A stretch of DNA of 64,000 nucleotides from Candidatus Mnemosynella biddleae (GTDB lineage Archaea; Halobacteriota; Archaeoglobi; Mnemosynellales; Mnemosynellaceae): contig MTMI02000003.1 of assembly GCA_002011165.2 (NCBI GenBank), forward strand, positions 277,117 through 341,116. Reading direction: 5' to 3'. The notes under the pieces were generated by a model. The model saw only the letters and a list, made by a program, of their open reading frames with translations, ran no database searches and was not told the DNA's origin. Positions 36,498 through 45,220 of this stretch are shown here, one piece after another (position 1 is the first letter of the stretch; every line of letters begins with the position of its first letter). Made by a program: the position numbers and the translations under genes.

Positions 36498-37736
36498 TTG
36501 GAAGTGGGTGAGAAAGTGGACTCAGAGACCCTGATGAAGTACGATCTTGTCTGTAGGAACTGTGGACTGAGATTTCGGGATCATGGTTTCACATTCTCAT
36601 GCCCTGCTGGATGTTCCTCCATAGTTTCCACAGATTATGCCTCACCTCTCCGTCTAAAGAATCGAGAAATGGGAGAAGGGATCTGGAAATATGCTGAATG
36701 GTTACCTGTAGAGGGTAAGAACGACTACAGCGGAAAACCGGTTCTGTTTAAAAGCCCGGAACTAAGTTCTGAAGTTGGAACGAACGTGTATGTTGCATTC
36801 CACGGCTATTCTCCTGAGATTGGTGCAGAAATGATTACATGCACTTTCAAAGAAATTGAGGTGATTGTTTCACTGCGTTACGCAGCAGAAAGAGGAGCAG
36901 ACATAGCTCTGGCTTCTGTGGGGAATACGGCTAACGCCTTTCTCGCATTTTCACATTATGAAGACATAAATGTGTATCTTTTTGTCCCTAAACGGGTTTT
37001 TGACTGCCTCTTCTGTCATGAAAAGAGTGAAAATACGACATTAGTGATGGTTGACGGTTCTTACGATGATGCATTGACTCTTGCACAAAGATTTGCGGAG
37101 CTGAGAGGTATAAAGTATGAGGGCGGTGGTAGAAATGTGGCAAGGAGAGATGTCCTTGCAACCCTCGCCTACACCTTTCTGGAAACCTACGGCTTCCTCC
37201 CTGATGTTTACTTTCAAGCTGTGGGAAGTGGAACCGGAGCCATAGCGTTCTATGAAGGATCAAAGAGGCTTGTAGAGATGGGATTGGCAGAAAAATTGCC
37301 AAGAATTGCTGTTGCACAAAACAAGCCTTTTACACCAATAGTGAATGCCTGGAGGAGGAAGAGGAGGGAGATCGAAGTGTATGACTATGATCCTTTAGAT
37401 GTTGTTTACGCACAGGTTCTCACGAATAGGAGTCCTCTGTACTCCATGAGAGGTGGGCTATATGATATAATGGAGGAGACACGTGGCTTTGCGGTTTCAG
37501 CCTCAGAAAAGGAAGCTAAAGAGGCAGGAAAGCTGTTCATGGAAATTTATGGCATTGATCTGTATCCAGCAGCAGAAGTTGCTCTTGCAGCCCTCCTGAA
37601 ATCAGATGTGAAAGGAAGTGTTTTGCTGAACATCACTGGAGCTGGCTTCAGCAGATTGAAGAAAGATTACAGGGTAAGGAGGCCAAGAGCTGATTTTGTC
37701 GTGGAGTGTGAGGCAGATCTCGAAGTAATTTTGTGA
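36498..37736 (+). CDS. Cysteate synthase-like PLP enzyme
   Basis: A 412-residue threonine synthase-fold PLP protein. Order: N-terminal zinc-ribbon-like CRNCGLRF with CPAGC, SWLP-like AEWLPVEG, the PLP lysine in TCTFKEIE, ALASVGNTANAF, EGGGRNVARRD, YFQAVGSGTGAIAFYEGS and LTNRSPLYSMRGGLYD. These last four match Methanosarcina cysteate synthase rather than true threonine synthase. The reaction is phosphoserine plus sulfite to L-cysteate, the first step of the coenzyme M route in several methanogens. Followed after 14 bases by sulfopyruvate decarboxylase, the expected partner. The start is GTG/TTG type at 36498. Confidence 0.85.
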   Translation: MEVGEKVDSETLMKYDLVCRNCGLRFRDHGFTFSCPAGCSSIVSTDYASPLRLKNREMGEGIWKYAEWLPVEGKNDYSGKPVLFKSPELSSEVGTNVYVAFHGYSPEIGAEMITCTFKEIEVIVSLRYAAERGADIALASVGNTANAFLAFSHYEDINVYLFVPKRVFDCLFCHEKSENTTLVMVDGSYDDALTLAQRFAELRGIKYEGGGRNVARRDVLATLAYTFLETYGFLPDVYFQAVGSGTGAIAFYEGSKRLVEMGLAEKLPRIAVAQNKPFTPIVNAWRRKRREIEVYDYDPLDVVYAQVLTNRSPLYSMRGGLYDIMEETRGFAVSASEKEAKEAGKLFMEIYGIDLYPAAEVALAALLKSDVKGSVLLNITGAGFSRLKKDYRVRRPRADFVVECEADLEVIL

Positions 37737-37750
37737 TGAGGTGAGAGGTT

Positions 37751-38836
37751 ATGGAAGAAGAAGTCGTATCCGCATTAAAGGGTGCAGGCATAGATTATGT
37801 TCTCTTCCTGCCATGTGAAAAAATAAAGAGGTTAATACATCTTGTGAACTGGAATTTTGATTCTCTCACGTTATCCAGAGAGGAGGAGGGCATTGGAATC
37901 GCTGCCGGACTTTATATGGCTGGACGAAAACCCCTCATGATTATTCAGAGTTCGGGTTTCGGAAACTGCATAAATGCTTTGATGAGCTTGACTTTCTGCT
38001 ATCAGATGCCTCTGCCAATCCTTATAAGCTGGCGAGGAGTGTATGGTGAGGCAATCGAAGCTCAGAGACCAATGGGAGAAAAACTCCCAGCACTGCTTGA
38101 CGCTCTTGGCATCGAAAATATTGTTTTTGATGGGAAAAATGTTGATGAAATTGAAAATACCGTAGCAGAAGCATATGAAGAGGAAAAGGTGAAAGTTGTC
38201 CTCCTCAAACCAGATATCTGGAGTGCAATGCCCGATCTTTCTTACCTTCGGCCTCCGATTCCGGCAAGTAGCATCATGGTTGAGGGTGGAGGAGCCAAAT
38301 ATACGAGATATGAGATCTTGGAAGGTCTCAAAGACGAACTTTATGGTAGAATTGTTGTGTCAAACATAGGCTACCCAAGCAGAGAACTTTACAGCATTCT
38401 TGACCAACCCACCAACTTTTACATGCTCGGAAGCATGGGTCTTGCCTTAGCTATAGGTCTCGGTCTAGCTCTTGCGGGGAAGGAAGCAGTGGTGGTGGAA
38501 GGAGACGGTTCCATCCTTATGAATCCATCAACGCTCTTCACCGCCATAAATTCTGGAGCTGAGACGCTTACCATTCTTGCCATCGATAATGCCGCTTATG
38601 GGAGTACAGGCAATCAGAGGACAGCAACAGCAAAGGCAGATTTGCAAATTCTTGCTATTTCTGCTGGATTTGAAAAAACTTTCAGAAGCTCTGAACCCCA
38701 TGAGATATTGGAGCTTCTTAAAACAGGAGATACTAAATTTATCCATGCACTGGCAAAACCGGGAAATGCTGAGGTTCCTCCTATCCCGCTTAAAGCTCTT
38801 GAAATAAAAGAAAGGTTCATGGAGGCGATAAAATGA
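37751..38836 (+). CDS. comDE: Sulfopyruvate decarboxylase, fused alpha and beta subunits
   Basis: A 361-residue TPP enzyme. The first half (about 1-165) is the PYR domain like ComD (DYVLFLPCEKIKRLIHLV, EEEGIGIAAGLYMAGRKP), the second half is the PP domain like ComE with GLALAIGLGLALAG and the TPP/Mg motif VVEGDGSILMN. In Methanocaldococcus these are separate subunits; a single chain also occurs in other archaea. It converts sulfopyruvate to sulfoacetaldehyde for coenzyme M. Phosphonopyruvate decarboxylase is the main alternative, but no PEP mutase is present. ATGA overlap with the next gene. Confidence 0.85.
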   Translation: MEEEVVSALKGAGIDYVLFLPCEKIKRLIHLVNWNFDSLTLSREEEGIGIAAGLYMAGRKPLMIIQSSGFGNCINALMSLTFCYQMPLPILISWRGVYGEAIEAQRPMGEKLPALLDALGIENIVFDGKNVDEIENTVAEAYEEEKVKVVLLKPDIWSAMPDLSYLRPPIPASSIMVEGGGAKYTRYEILEGLKDELYGRIVVSNIGYPSRELYSILDQPTNFYMLGSMGLALAIGLGLALAGKEAVVVEGDGSILMNPSTLFTAINSGAETLTILAIDNAAYGSTGNQRTATAKADLQILAISAGFEKTFRSSEPHEILELLKTGDTKFIHALAKPGNAEVPPIPLKALEIKERFMEAIK

Positions 38837-39711
38837 AAGAGAGACTCAGAATTGGATATCTATCCACAGCATACCACACATCCCACATCCTTCGGGAGTT
38901 GAAGCTCGTAAATGCTGAATGGAAGCTCTACGGAACAGGACCGGAGATAGTGAGAGCATTTGAAGACGGAAAAGTGGATTTAGCATACATCGGACTTCCA
39001 CCTGCCATCATAGGAATTGAGAGAGGTGTTGATATGGTCTGTATCGCTGGAGGACATGTTGAAGGAACTGTTATAGCGGGGAGAGGTAAGAGCTATCAGG
39101 AGATTGGTGAGAGAGCGCTGAGACAGCTTGAAGGGAAGAAAGTTGGTGTCCCATCCAGAGGAAGCATTCATGATGTAATCTTAAGAAATCTGGCCAAAAA
39201 CATGGAATTTGAGATAATCAACTATCCTTGGGCAGATTTGATACTTGAGGATTTCATAGATGGAAAGCTCGACGCTATATGCGGAACGCCAAGCTTGGGT
39301 GTTTTGGCAGTGAAGTACGGAGCTGAAATTTTTGCCTCACCAGATACGCTCTGGAGCTTTAATCCCAGCTATGGAATTGTAGTCAGGGAGAAATATTTGA
39401 AAGAGGAGTTGCTGATGGACTTTCTAATAAAACATGAGTGGGCATGCAATTTTATGAGAACCTACCGACTCCCCTCGCAAATAATATTCAAAGTGTTTGG
39501 CGGTTTGGTTAGTGAGAGCGATATCCAGAAAATGCTTGAAATGAGTCCCAAGTACTGTGCTTCACTTCCTGATGAATACGTGAAGGGCACCATCAGCCTT
39601 GCGGATGCCATGTTAGAACTCGGATATCTGGAGAATTCTGTGGAAGAGAGAGATGTGTTCAATAAAGAACTTATTCAGCTAATCCATCCTTTTCCCCACC
39701 ATTACAGATGA
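38833..39711 (+). CDS. SsuA/NMT1-like periplasmic-binding-fold protein without signal peptide
   Basis: A 292-residue protein in canonical binding-protein order: RIGYLSTAYHTSHILREL, DGKVDLAYIGLPPAIIG, GKKVGVPSRGSIHDVILRNLA, then GKLDAICGTPSLGVLAVKYG and a helical C-terminus. It resembles SsuA/TauA solute-binding proteins, but the chain starts directly with the first beta strand: there is no signal peptide or lipobox, so it should be cytoplasmic. Translationally coupled to comDE by ATGA. It might be an enzyme or regulator with a binding-protein fold (as MqnA/MqnD are). Its job is unknown. Confidence 0.65.
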   Translation: MKERLRIGYLSTAYHTSHILRELKLVNAEWKLYGTGPEIVRAFEDGKVDLAYIGLPPAIIGIERGVDMVCIAGGHVEGTVIAGRGKSYQEIGERALRQLEGKKVGVPSRGSIHDVILRNLAKNMEFEIINYPWADLILEDFIDGKLDAICGTPSLGVLAVKYGAEIFASPDTLWSFNPSYGIVVREKYLKEELLMDFLIKHEWACNFMRTYRLPSQIIFKVFGGLVSESDIQKMLEMSPKYCASLPDEYVKGTISLADAMLELGYLENSVEERDVFNKELIQLIHPFPHHYR

Positions 39712-39772
39712 CTTTTTATCCATGGGAGCCCAGAACTCTGTTGCAAAATCGAATATCAGGAGGTTGTAAGAA

Positions 39773-40822
39773 ATGAGGTGGAGATTCATCCCAATCCTCT
39801 TGGCGATAGCAATGCTTTCCGTTCTTTTTGCCGGATGTGTCGAGAGCGAGGAAGGTAACTATGTATATGTGGCAAAACTCTCTCCTGCTGGAGAGATGAG
39901 GGCTGAAATGCTTTCTGGAGACATTGACGGTTTCATTGCATGGGAACCTTATAATGCAGAGGTCGTGGTAAAAGGAGAAGGAGAATATCTTATTCAGTCA
40001 GGGGAGATCTGGCCAGATCATCCGTGCTGTGTCCTAGCAGTAAGTGATGAAGTGGCGAAGGATGAAAAACTTCTCACAGCTCTCCTCTGGGCTCATGTGA
40101 AGGCAACAAGATTTATAAACGATCCTGCGAATCACGAGAAAGTTGTGCAATATGCGATGGAGTTTACCGGAAAGGACAAAGAAGTTGTCGAAGAGGCGCT
40201 GAAGCACATAAAATTTGTTGAATATCCAGATGAGAAGGAGTTCAGAAAATACTACGAAAGACTCAAAGAGAGCGGATTCTTGCAGAATAGTATTAAAGAT
40301 CTTGGATACGCCTCAGAGGATGGGTTCTTCAAGGATTTCCTCATGCGGAATGCATACGATTATGTCGTTGAGAAGCTCAGAGAAGATCCTTCGTGGATTC
40401 CTGATGCACCAGACAGAGAGATCAACATGGGGCATCTGACCGCTGATCTTCACGAACTCGCATGGTATGTTGCTCTGAAGGAGGGATACTTCCAGCAAGC
40501 TGGAATAAAAGGTAATCTCGAGAAGCAATACGCAAATGGGCCAGCTGTCATGGAAGCTTTCAAATCTGGAGAATTGGATGTTTCATATCTCGGCGGAGCA
40601 CCAGCAACACTTAAGAGGATAAATGATGATATAAGGATTCACATAGTTGCTGGAGCCAACAACGAAGGCTCTGCGATAGTTGTTAAAAAGGGATCTGAAA
40701 TAAAGACGATTGAAGATCTCAAGGGAAGGACGATTGCAATTCCGGGATTTGGAACAGTGCAGGATTTCATACTCAGGATGGCTCTTGAAGAGCACAATTT
40801 AGAGGTGAGGTTGAAGGATTGA
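39773..40822 (+). CDS. ABC transporter substrate-binding lipoprotein with lobes in permuted order
   Basis: A 349-residue protein. Residues 1-25 are a lipoprotein signal (LSVLFAGCVES, lipobox cysteine). Then comes the part normally in the middle and end of SsuA-type proteins: YVAKLSPAGEMRAEMLSGDIDGFIAWEPYN and a helical C-lobe with FINDPANHEKVVQYAMEFTG. The part that should come first follows from about residue 220: NMGHLTADLHELAWYVALKEGYFQQAGI, GELDVSYLGGAPATLKRI, LKGRTIAIPGFGTVQDFILRMALEEHNLEV, and the protein stops there. This is a circular permutation of the family order. It overlaps the permease gene, so it is presumably the transporter's receptor. Confidence 0.75.
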   Translation: MRWRFIPILLAIAMLSVLFAGCVESEEGNYVYVAKLSPAGEMRAEMLSGDIDGFIAWEPYNAEVVVKGEGEYLIQSGEIWPDHPCCVLAVSDEVAKDEKLLTALLWAHVKATRFINDPANHEKVVQYAMEFTGKDKEVVEEALKHIKFVEYPDEKEFRKYYERLKESGFLQNSIKDLGYASEDGFFKDFLMRNAYDYVVEKLREDPSWIPDAPDREINMGHLTADLHELAWYVALKEGYFQQAGIKGNLEKQYANGPAVMEAFKSGELDVSYLGGAPATLKRINDDIRIHIVAGANNEGSAIVVKKGSEIKTIEDLKGRTIAIPGFGTVQDFILRMALEEHNLEVRLKD

Positions 40823-41589
40823 AAAGAGAGAGAACTGGACTGGTGAAAATAGCATCAATCATTTTCTTTTTATTTCTCTGGCATCTTATTGCATCTCTAG
40901 AATTATTTGAGATTCCAACACCTCTAAAAACTGCAGAGACTTTCTTCAAGCTTCTCACAGTGGGAGAGCCTGTTCTTGGAAGAACTCTCCAGAGGCATGT
41001 AATTTCGAGTCTGGGAAGAGTGCTGAAAGGATCTCTCATAGCTTTTTCGATCGGAATTCCTCTGGGAATAGCCATGGCAAGAAGTGAAAAGTTTGAGGGC
41101 TTCACAAGCACTTTAATAGAGCTCTTCAGACCAATACCACCACTGGCGTGGATTCCCTTAGCTTACATCTTCTTCCGGCATTTGGAGAATACTTCTGTCT
41201 ATGCTCAGATTTTCATAGTCTTTGTTGGAGCTTTCTTTCCCGCTGTTCTTAATACCATAAGCGGAGTTAAATCCGTAGATCCAATTCTCATAGATGCTGC
41301 AAGAACTTTTGGTGCAACTCGTTTTCAGATTCTCACTAAGGTGATCTTGCCCGCGTCGCTTCCCATGATAATCACCGGAGTGAGGGTTGGACTCGGAGTT
41401 GGATGGATGAGCATAATAGCTGCGGAAATGATCGGAGGTTCTGCTTCTGGTATTGGCTTCTTTATCTGGACGATGTACTACATAGGAGGCGATACAGCTA
41501 AGATAATCTCAGGAATGATTGCAATCGGAATCGTGGGATATCTTATGAACGAGGGACTTCTCTGGATTGAGAGGAGGAGGGCTTACTGA
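40819..41589 (+). CDS. ABC transporter permease, SsuC/TauC type
   Basis: A 256-residue permease with about six spans and the EAA loop DAARTFGATRFQILTKVILPASLPMIITG, as in nitrate/sulfonate/taurine permeases, plus the FRPIPPLAWIPLA segment typical of this family. The start is TTG, overlapping the binding protein's stop (GATTGA) after a purine-rich GAGG and GAAGGA. Followed by its ATPase with a 1-base overlap (TGATG). Probably moves a sulfonate or related anion. Confidence 0.88.
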   Translation: MKRERTGLVKIASIIFFLFLWHLIASLELFEIPTPLKTAETFFKLLTVGEPVLGRTLQRHVISSLGRVLKGSLIAFSIGIPLGIAMARSEKFEGFTSTLIELFRPIPPLAWIPLAYIFFRHLENTSVYAQIFIVFVGAFFPAVLNTISGVKSVDPILIDAARTFGATRFQILTKVILPASLPMIITGVRVGLGVGWMSIIAAEMIGGSASGIGFFIWTMYYIGGDTAKIISGMIAIGIVGYLMNEGLLWIERRRAY

Positions 41590-42317
41590 TGCTAGAAGTG
41601 AGAAATCTCAGAAAGGAATTTGACGGAAGTGTTGTCCTCGATAATATTAGCTTCAGGGTTCCCGAAGGTCAGTTCCTCTGCATTATCGGAAGATCAGGAT
41701 GTGGTAAGACGACGCTTCTACGTCTGATTGCCGGTTTGGAGAGACCGACATCAGGAGAGATTCTCTGGAAGGGAGAGCCACTGAAGGGACTGGACGGAAG
41801 CGTGGGTTTCGTCTTTCAGGAATATGCTCTCTTCCCTTGGAGGACTGCTGAAAAGAACATCGAATTTGGATTGGAGATAAAAGGTATTCCAAAAGAGGAG
41901 AGGAAGAGGATTGTAGATCATTATATAGAGCTCGTTGGACTAAAAGATGCTAGAAAGAAGTATCCAAGAGAGCTCTCAGGTGGTATGAGACAAAGAGTTG
42001 CAATAGCCAGAGTTCTCGCAGTGGATCCAGAGATTCTTCTAATGGATGAACCTTTCGGAGCTCTAGATGCTCAAACAAGAAACCTTATGCAAACAGAACT
42101 TCTTAGAATATGGGAGAGAGAACATAAAACCGTTCTTTTTGTGACTCACAGCGTAGATGAGGCTCTTTTCCTTGCAGATAGAGTTATTGTCCTCTCGATG
42201 CCACCTGCAAAGATAAAAGAGGACATAAAAATTAATGTTGAGAGACCGAGGAAAAGAACAGATCCAAGACTTTTGGAATTGAGAGAGAGAGTTCTCAAAC
42301 TAATCTGGGAGGGATGA
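41589..42317 (+). CDS. ABC transporter ATPase, SsuB/TauB type
   Basis: A 242-residue ATPase with Walker A GRSGCGKTTLL, Q-loop VFQEYALFPW, signature LSGGMRQRVAIARVL, Walker B ILLMDEPFGALD and H-loop FVTHSVDEALFLADRV. The LFPWRTAEKNI segment is the sulfonate/nitrate subfamily pattern. It couples ATP hydrolysis to the preceding permease. Ends 3 bases before mtnA, so that gene may be carried on the same transcript. Confidence 0.92.
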   Translation: MLEVRNLRKEFDGSVVLDNISFRVPEGQFLCIIGRSGCGKTTLLRLIAGLERPTSGEILWKGEPLKGLDGSVGFVFQEYALFPWRTAEKNIEFGLEIKGIPKEERKRIVDHYIELVGLKDARKKYPRELSGGMRQRVAIARVLAVDPEILLMDEPFGALDAQTRNLMQTELLRIWEREHKTVLFVTHSVDEALFLADRVIVLSMPPAKIKEDIKINVERPRKRTDPRLLELRERVLKLIWEG

Positions 42318-42320
42318 AAA

Positions 42321-43346
42321 ATGCGGACTGTGTATTGGAATAAGGATGGAGCGGTTGAGATGATTGATCAGACTCTTTTACCTTCGGAACTGAAGATCAT
42401 AAAGTGTAAAAGAGTGGAAGAAGTTGCCGAAGCTATAAAATCTTTAAGAGTTAGAGGGGCTCCAGCCATAGGAGTTGCTGCAGCCTATGGAATTGCTCTC
42501 TGTGCTTTCAACTACAGAGGAGAGGATCCAGAAGAGATGAAAAAAGAGATTGTGAAATGTGCTGATCTTCTCAGATCCACGAGACCAACTGCGGTGAATC
42601 TCTTCCACGCAATAGACTTCACATTGAAGAGAGCTCTTACTGGAGATAGTGTTGAAGAAATAAAAAGACTTGCTCTGGAATCTGCTGAATTTCTCGCAAA
42701 TGAAGATATTCGAATCAACAGACTCATCGGAGAGATGGGTCAGGAGCTTCTTGAGGATGGAGACAGAGTTATGACACATTGCAATGCAGGAAGGCTCGCA
42801 ACAGTCGATTGGGGAACTGCTCTCGGAATTATCAGATCCGCAATGGAACGTGGGAAGAACATTGAAGTTATAGCAACAGAGACGAGACCACTGAACCAAG
42901 GAAGCAGACTCACGACGTGGGAGCTCCTCGAAGATGACATTCCAGTTACTCTCATCACAGATTCGATGAGCGGATATGTGATGAGGAGAGGACTCGTTGA
43001 CAAAATCATTGTTGGGGCAGATAGAATAGTTCGAGATGCTGTATTCAACAAAATTGGAACTTATTCTCATGCCGTCATAGCGAAGCACCATGGAATTCCT
43101 TTCTACGTCGCTGCTCCTTCTTCAACCTTCGATCTTGAAAGGAGAGAGGAGGATGTCGTGATTGAAGAGAGAGATAGGAGAGAACTGATATATTGTGGAG
43201 ATCGTCAAATTGCACCTCTTGATGTCAATGTCTTCAATCCTGCTTTTGATGCAACACCTCTTGAGCTCATTTCAGCAATCATCTGCGAGAAGGGAATTAT
43301 TTCTCCGATCACTGAGGAGAGAATGAGAGAAGTGTTACGCAAATGA
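42321..43346 (+). CDS. mtnA: Methylthioribose-1-phosphate isomerase/eIF2B-like sugar-phosphate isomerase
   Basis: A 341-residue MtnA-family protein: VRGAPAIGVAAAYGIAL, the VMTHCNAGRLATVDWGTALGII catalytic cysteine region, ETRPLNQGSRLTTWEL, and VGADRIVRDAVFNKIGTYSHAVIAKHHGIPFYVAAPSSTFD with the catalytic aspartate. It isomerises aldose to ketose 1-phosphates in methionine salvage; related archaeal proteins act on ribose-1,5-bisphosphate. Located 3 bases after the ABC ATPase. The assignment to MtnA over R15P isomerase rests on the full-length NQGSRLT pattern. Confidence 0.88.
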   Translation: MRTVYWNKDGAVEMIDQTLLPSELKIIKCKRVEEVAEAIKSLRVRGAPAIGVAAAYGIALCAFNYRGEDPEEMKKEIVKCADLLRSTRPTAVNLFHAIDFTLKRALTGDSVEEIKRLALESAEFLANEDIRINRLIGEMGQELLEDGDRVMTHCNAGRLATVDWGTALGIIRSAMERGKNIEVIATETRPLNQGSRLTTWELLEDDIPVTLITDSMSGYVMRRGLVDKIIVGADRIVRDAVFNKIGTYSHAVIAKHHGIPFYVAAPSSTFDLERREEDVVIEERDRRELIYCGDRQIAPLDVNVFNPAFDATPLELISAIICEKGIISPITEERMREVLRK

Positions 43347-43351
43347 GATCG

Positions 43352-44455
43352 CTAAAGAAATTCTTTCATTCTCTCTCCTAGCTTCAAGCCTGAGCCGGTC
43401 AGGGGAATAAGTAACTCTTCTCTATCTTCGATCTTTCTCAATCCCGCAAGAGCAACTGCAGAAGTCGGTTCAACATAAAGTCCATTTCTTCCAAGCTCTT
43501 TCAGAGCTTCCAAGATCTCTTCTTCATCCACACTAATGATTTCACCTCCAGTCTCTTTGACTGCCTTAAGAATTTGTTTCCACCTTACAGGTTTAGCAAC
43601 TGAGATTCCATCTGCAATCGTCTTTCTTACTTCAATCTCGGGAAGTTTCTCAAGATTTTCATGAAAAGCTCTGAAAAGAGGATTACAAGCGGATGATTGA
43701 ACCCCAATTAGTCTGGGAATTTCCTCAATGATTCCAATCTCTCTAAGCTCATCGAAGCCTATGTATGAACCGAGAAGAAGTGTTCCGTTGCCAAGAGGGA
43801 AAATGATTGCTTCTGGAGCTCTCCACCCAAGCTGTTCGCACACCTCATATGCGAAGGTTTTTGTTCCATGAAGGAAGAAAGGATTCCAAGAATGACTTGC
43901 GTAATAGAGTTTCTTGGCAAATTTTCTCGCTTCTTCTGCAATCTTGTCTCTTGAACCTCTGATTCTGTGAATTTCTGCACCGTAAAACTGAATCTGAGAG
44001 AGTTTCGGTTCTGGAGCTCCTTCTGGAACAAAGATATGGCATTTAATTTTTGCTTTAGCAGAGTAAGCAGAGATTGATGCTCCTGCATTTCCGGAAGAGT
44101 CTTCCACAATCTCCTTTACTCGGAGCTCCTTTATCTTGGAGATCATAACAGAAGAGCCACGATCTTTGAAGGATCCAGTTGGAAAGAGAAATTCTAGTTT
44201 AAGAAAGAGATCTCTCCCAAAGAGATTCGAGCGGAGAATTGGTGTGAAGCCTTCTTTAAAGGATACAGTTGAAGATTTCTCAGAAACTGGAAGAGCTTCA
44301 AAATATCTCCATAACGTTTTCTCTCTCTGCTCAATCTTCCTTCTCTTGAACTCGGGATGATAAATGAGGTCAAGAAAATTTCCGCAAGTGCACTTCCATA
44401 TAATTTCATCTGAATCGTATTCTCTCCCACACACAGGGCAGAGAAAATGACCCAT
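43352..44455 (-). CDS. thrC: Threonine synthase family PLP enzyme
   Basis: About 367 residues from the ATG at 44455 (MGHFLCPVCGREYDSDE, a zinc ribbon with later CTCG). PLP lysine in FPTGSFKDRGSSVMI, phosphate loop SSGNAGASISAYS, and LGNGTLLLGSY. This is the archaeal class of threonine synthase with N-terminal ribbon; a cysteate synthase or other paralogue is possible since this window also has that enzyme. The track's extra 13 residues begin at a TTG without a ribosome-binding site and are rejected. Convergent with mtnA. Confidence 0.82.
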   Translation of the reverse strand: MGHFLCPVCGREYDSDEIIWKCTCGNFLDLIYHPEFKRRKIEQREKTLWRYFEALPVSEKSSTVSFKEGFTPILRSNLFGRDLFLKLEFLFPTGSFKDRGSSVMISKIKELRVKEIVEDSSGNAGASISAYSAKAKIKCHIFVPEGAPEPKLSQIQFYGAEIHRIRGSRDKIAEEARKFAKKLYYASHSWNPFFLHGTKTFAYEVCEQLGWRAPEAIIFPLGNGTLLLGSYIGFDELREIGIIEEIPRLIGVQSSACNPLFRAFHENLEKLPEIEVRKTIADGISVAKPVRWKQILKAVKETGGEIISVDEEEILEALKELGRNGLYVEPTSAVALAGLRKIEDREELLIPLTGSGLKLGERMKEFL

Positions 44456-44647
44456 TGATTTCTTGTGCATCAAATAGCAGTTGGCAGTGCGCAACTAAAA
44501 ATTTATCTGAGATCTTATTACATCTATCTTTTCTTTTGTTCTGTCATATTGAGCACATTGTGCACTAAATTTATAGGAAAGATTTATATTATAAAACGAA
44601 AAAGATCATTTTTGCGTTGAAAGAAAAAGTAAAAGGAGGGAAAGAAA

Positions 44648-45136
44648 TTGAAGAGAAGAAAGGATGAGGCAGTATCTCCAGTTATTGGAGTCATACTGAT
44701 GGTCGCTATAACAGTAATTCTTGCGGCGGTGATAGGAAGCTTCGTTTTCGGCATGGGTTCAAAGGTTCAGAGCGCACCACAGGTCCAGCTGATGATTGAA
44801 GACAATACGAATGCAGTGACAACTGGTAAAACTGATGCACTTTTCGATGTATTACATTACGGAGGAGATGACTTAACTTGTGCGGATATCAAACTTCAAG
44901 TTGTTAATAGTACTACTACAGATACACTTACGTGGGATGGAACAAATTCTATCTTCAATGGTAGCTATTTGAATACAACAGCAATTTCAGACGGAGTTCT
45001 TAGTGTGGGAGAGAGTTTCACAGTCCAAGAGAATAACGTCAGTGACTTTGTAGGTTCATCCACGACGCTGACGCTTAGAGTAATTCATATACCGACAGGA
45101 AATATTATCTACGAAGCAAACGTCAGGGTAGCGTAA
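44648..45136 (+). CDS. Archaeal type IV pilin (DUF1628 N-terminal)
   Basis: A 162-residue prepilin with a short basic leader KRRKDEA, then VSPVIGVILMVAITVILAAVIGSFVFGMG, the classical class III signal cleaved before the hydrophobic helix by a prepilin peptidase. The rest is a Thr/Asn/Ser-rich extracellular beta domain with five possible N-glycosylation sequons, as expected for a glycosylated surface pilin. The start is TTG after GGAGGGAAAG. TATA at TTATATTATAAAA upstream. Related archaellins differ in the segment after the helix. Confidence 0.88.
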   Translation: MKRRKDEAVSPVIGVILMVAITVILAAVIGSFVFGMGSKVQSAPQVQLMIEDNTNAVTTGKTDALFDVLHYGGDDLTCADIKLQVVNSTTTDTLTWDGTNSIFNGSYLNTTAISDGVLSVGESFTVQENNVSDFVGSSTTLTLRVIHIPTGNIIYEANVRVA

Positions 45137-45156
45137 GTTTTATATCAAGATTTAAG

Positions 45157-45178
45157 ATTTTTTTAAATTTTTATTTTA
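45157..45178 (+). terminator. T-rich terminator downstream of the pilin
   Basis: GATTTTTTTAAATTTTTATTTTAT follows the pilin stop by about 20 bases. U-tracts of this kind end archaeal transcripts without a strong hairpin. Confidence 0.45.
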
Positions 45179-45220
45179 TAATCGAAAAATTTAAAAATTG
45201 ATTTTTCTACGAATTTTTCG

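Noticed and set aside
37751-38836. Phosphonopyruvate decarboxylase
   Set aside because: No PEP mutase or phosphonate genes nearby, and the directly preceding gene is cysteate synthase-like; the sulfopyruvate reaction fits better.
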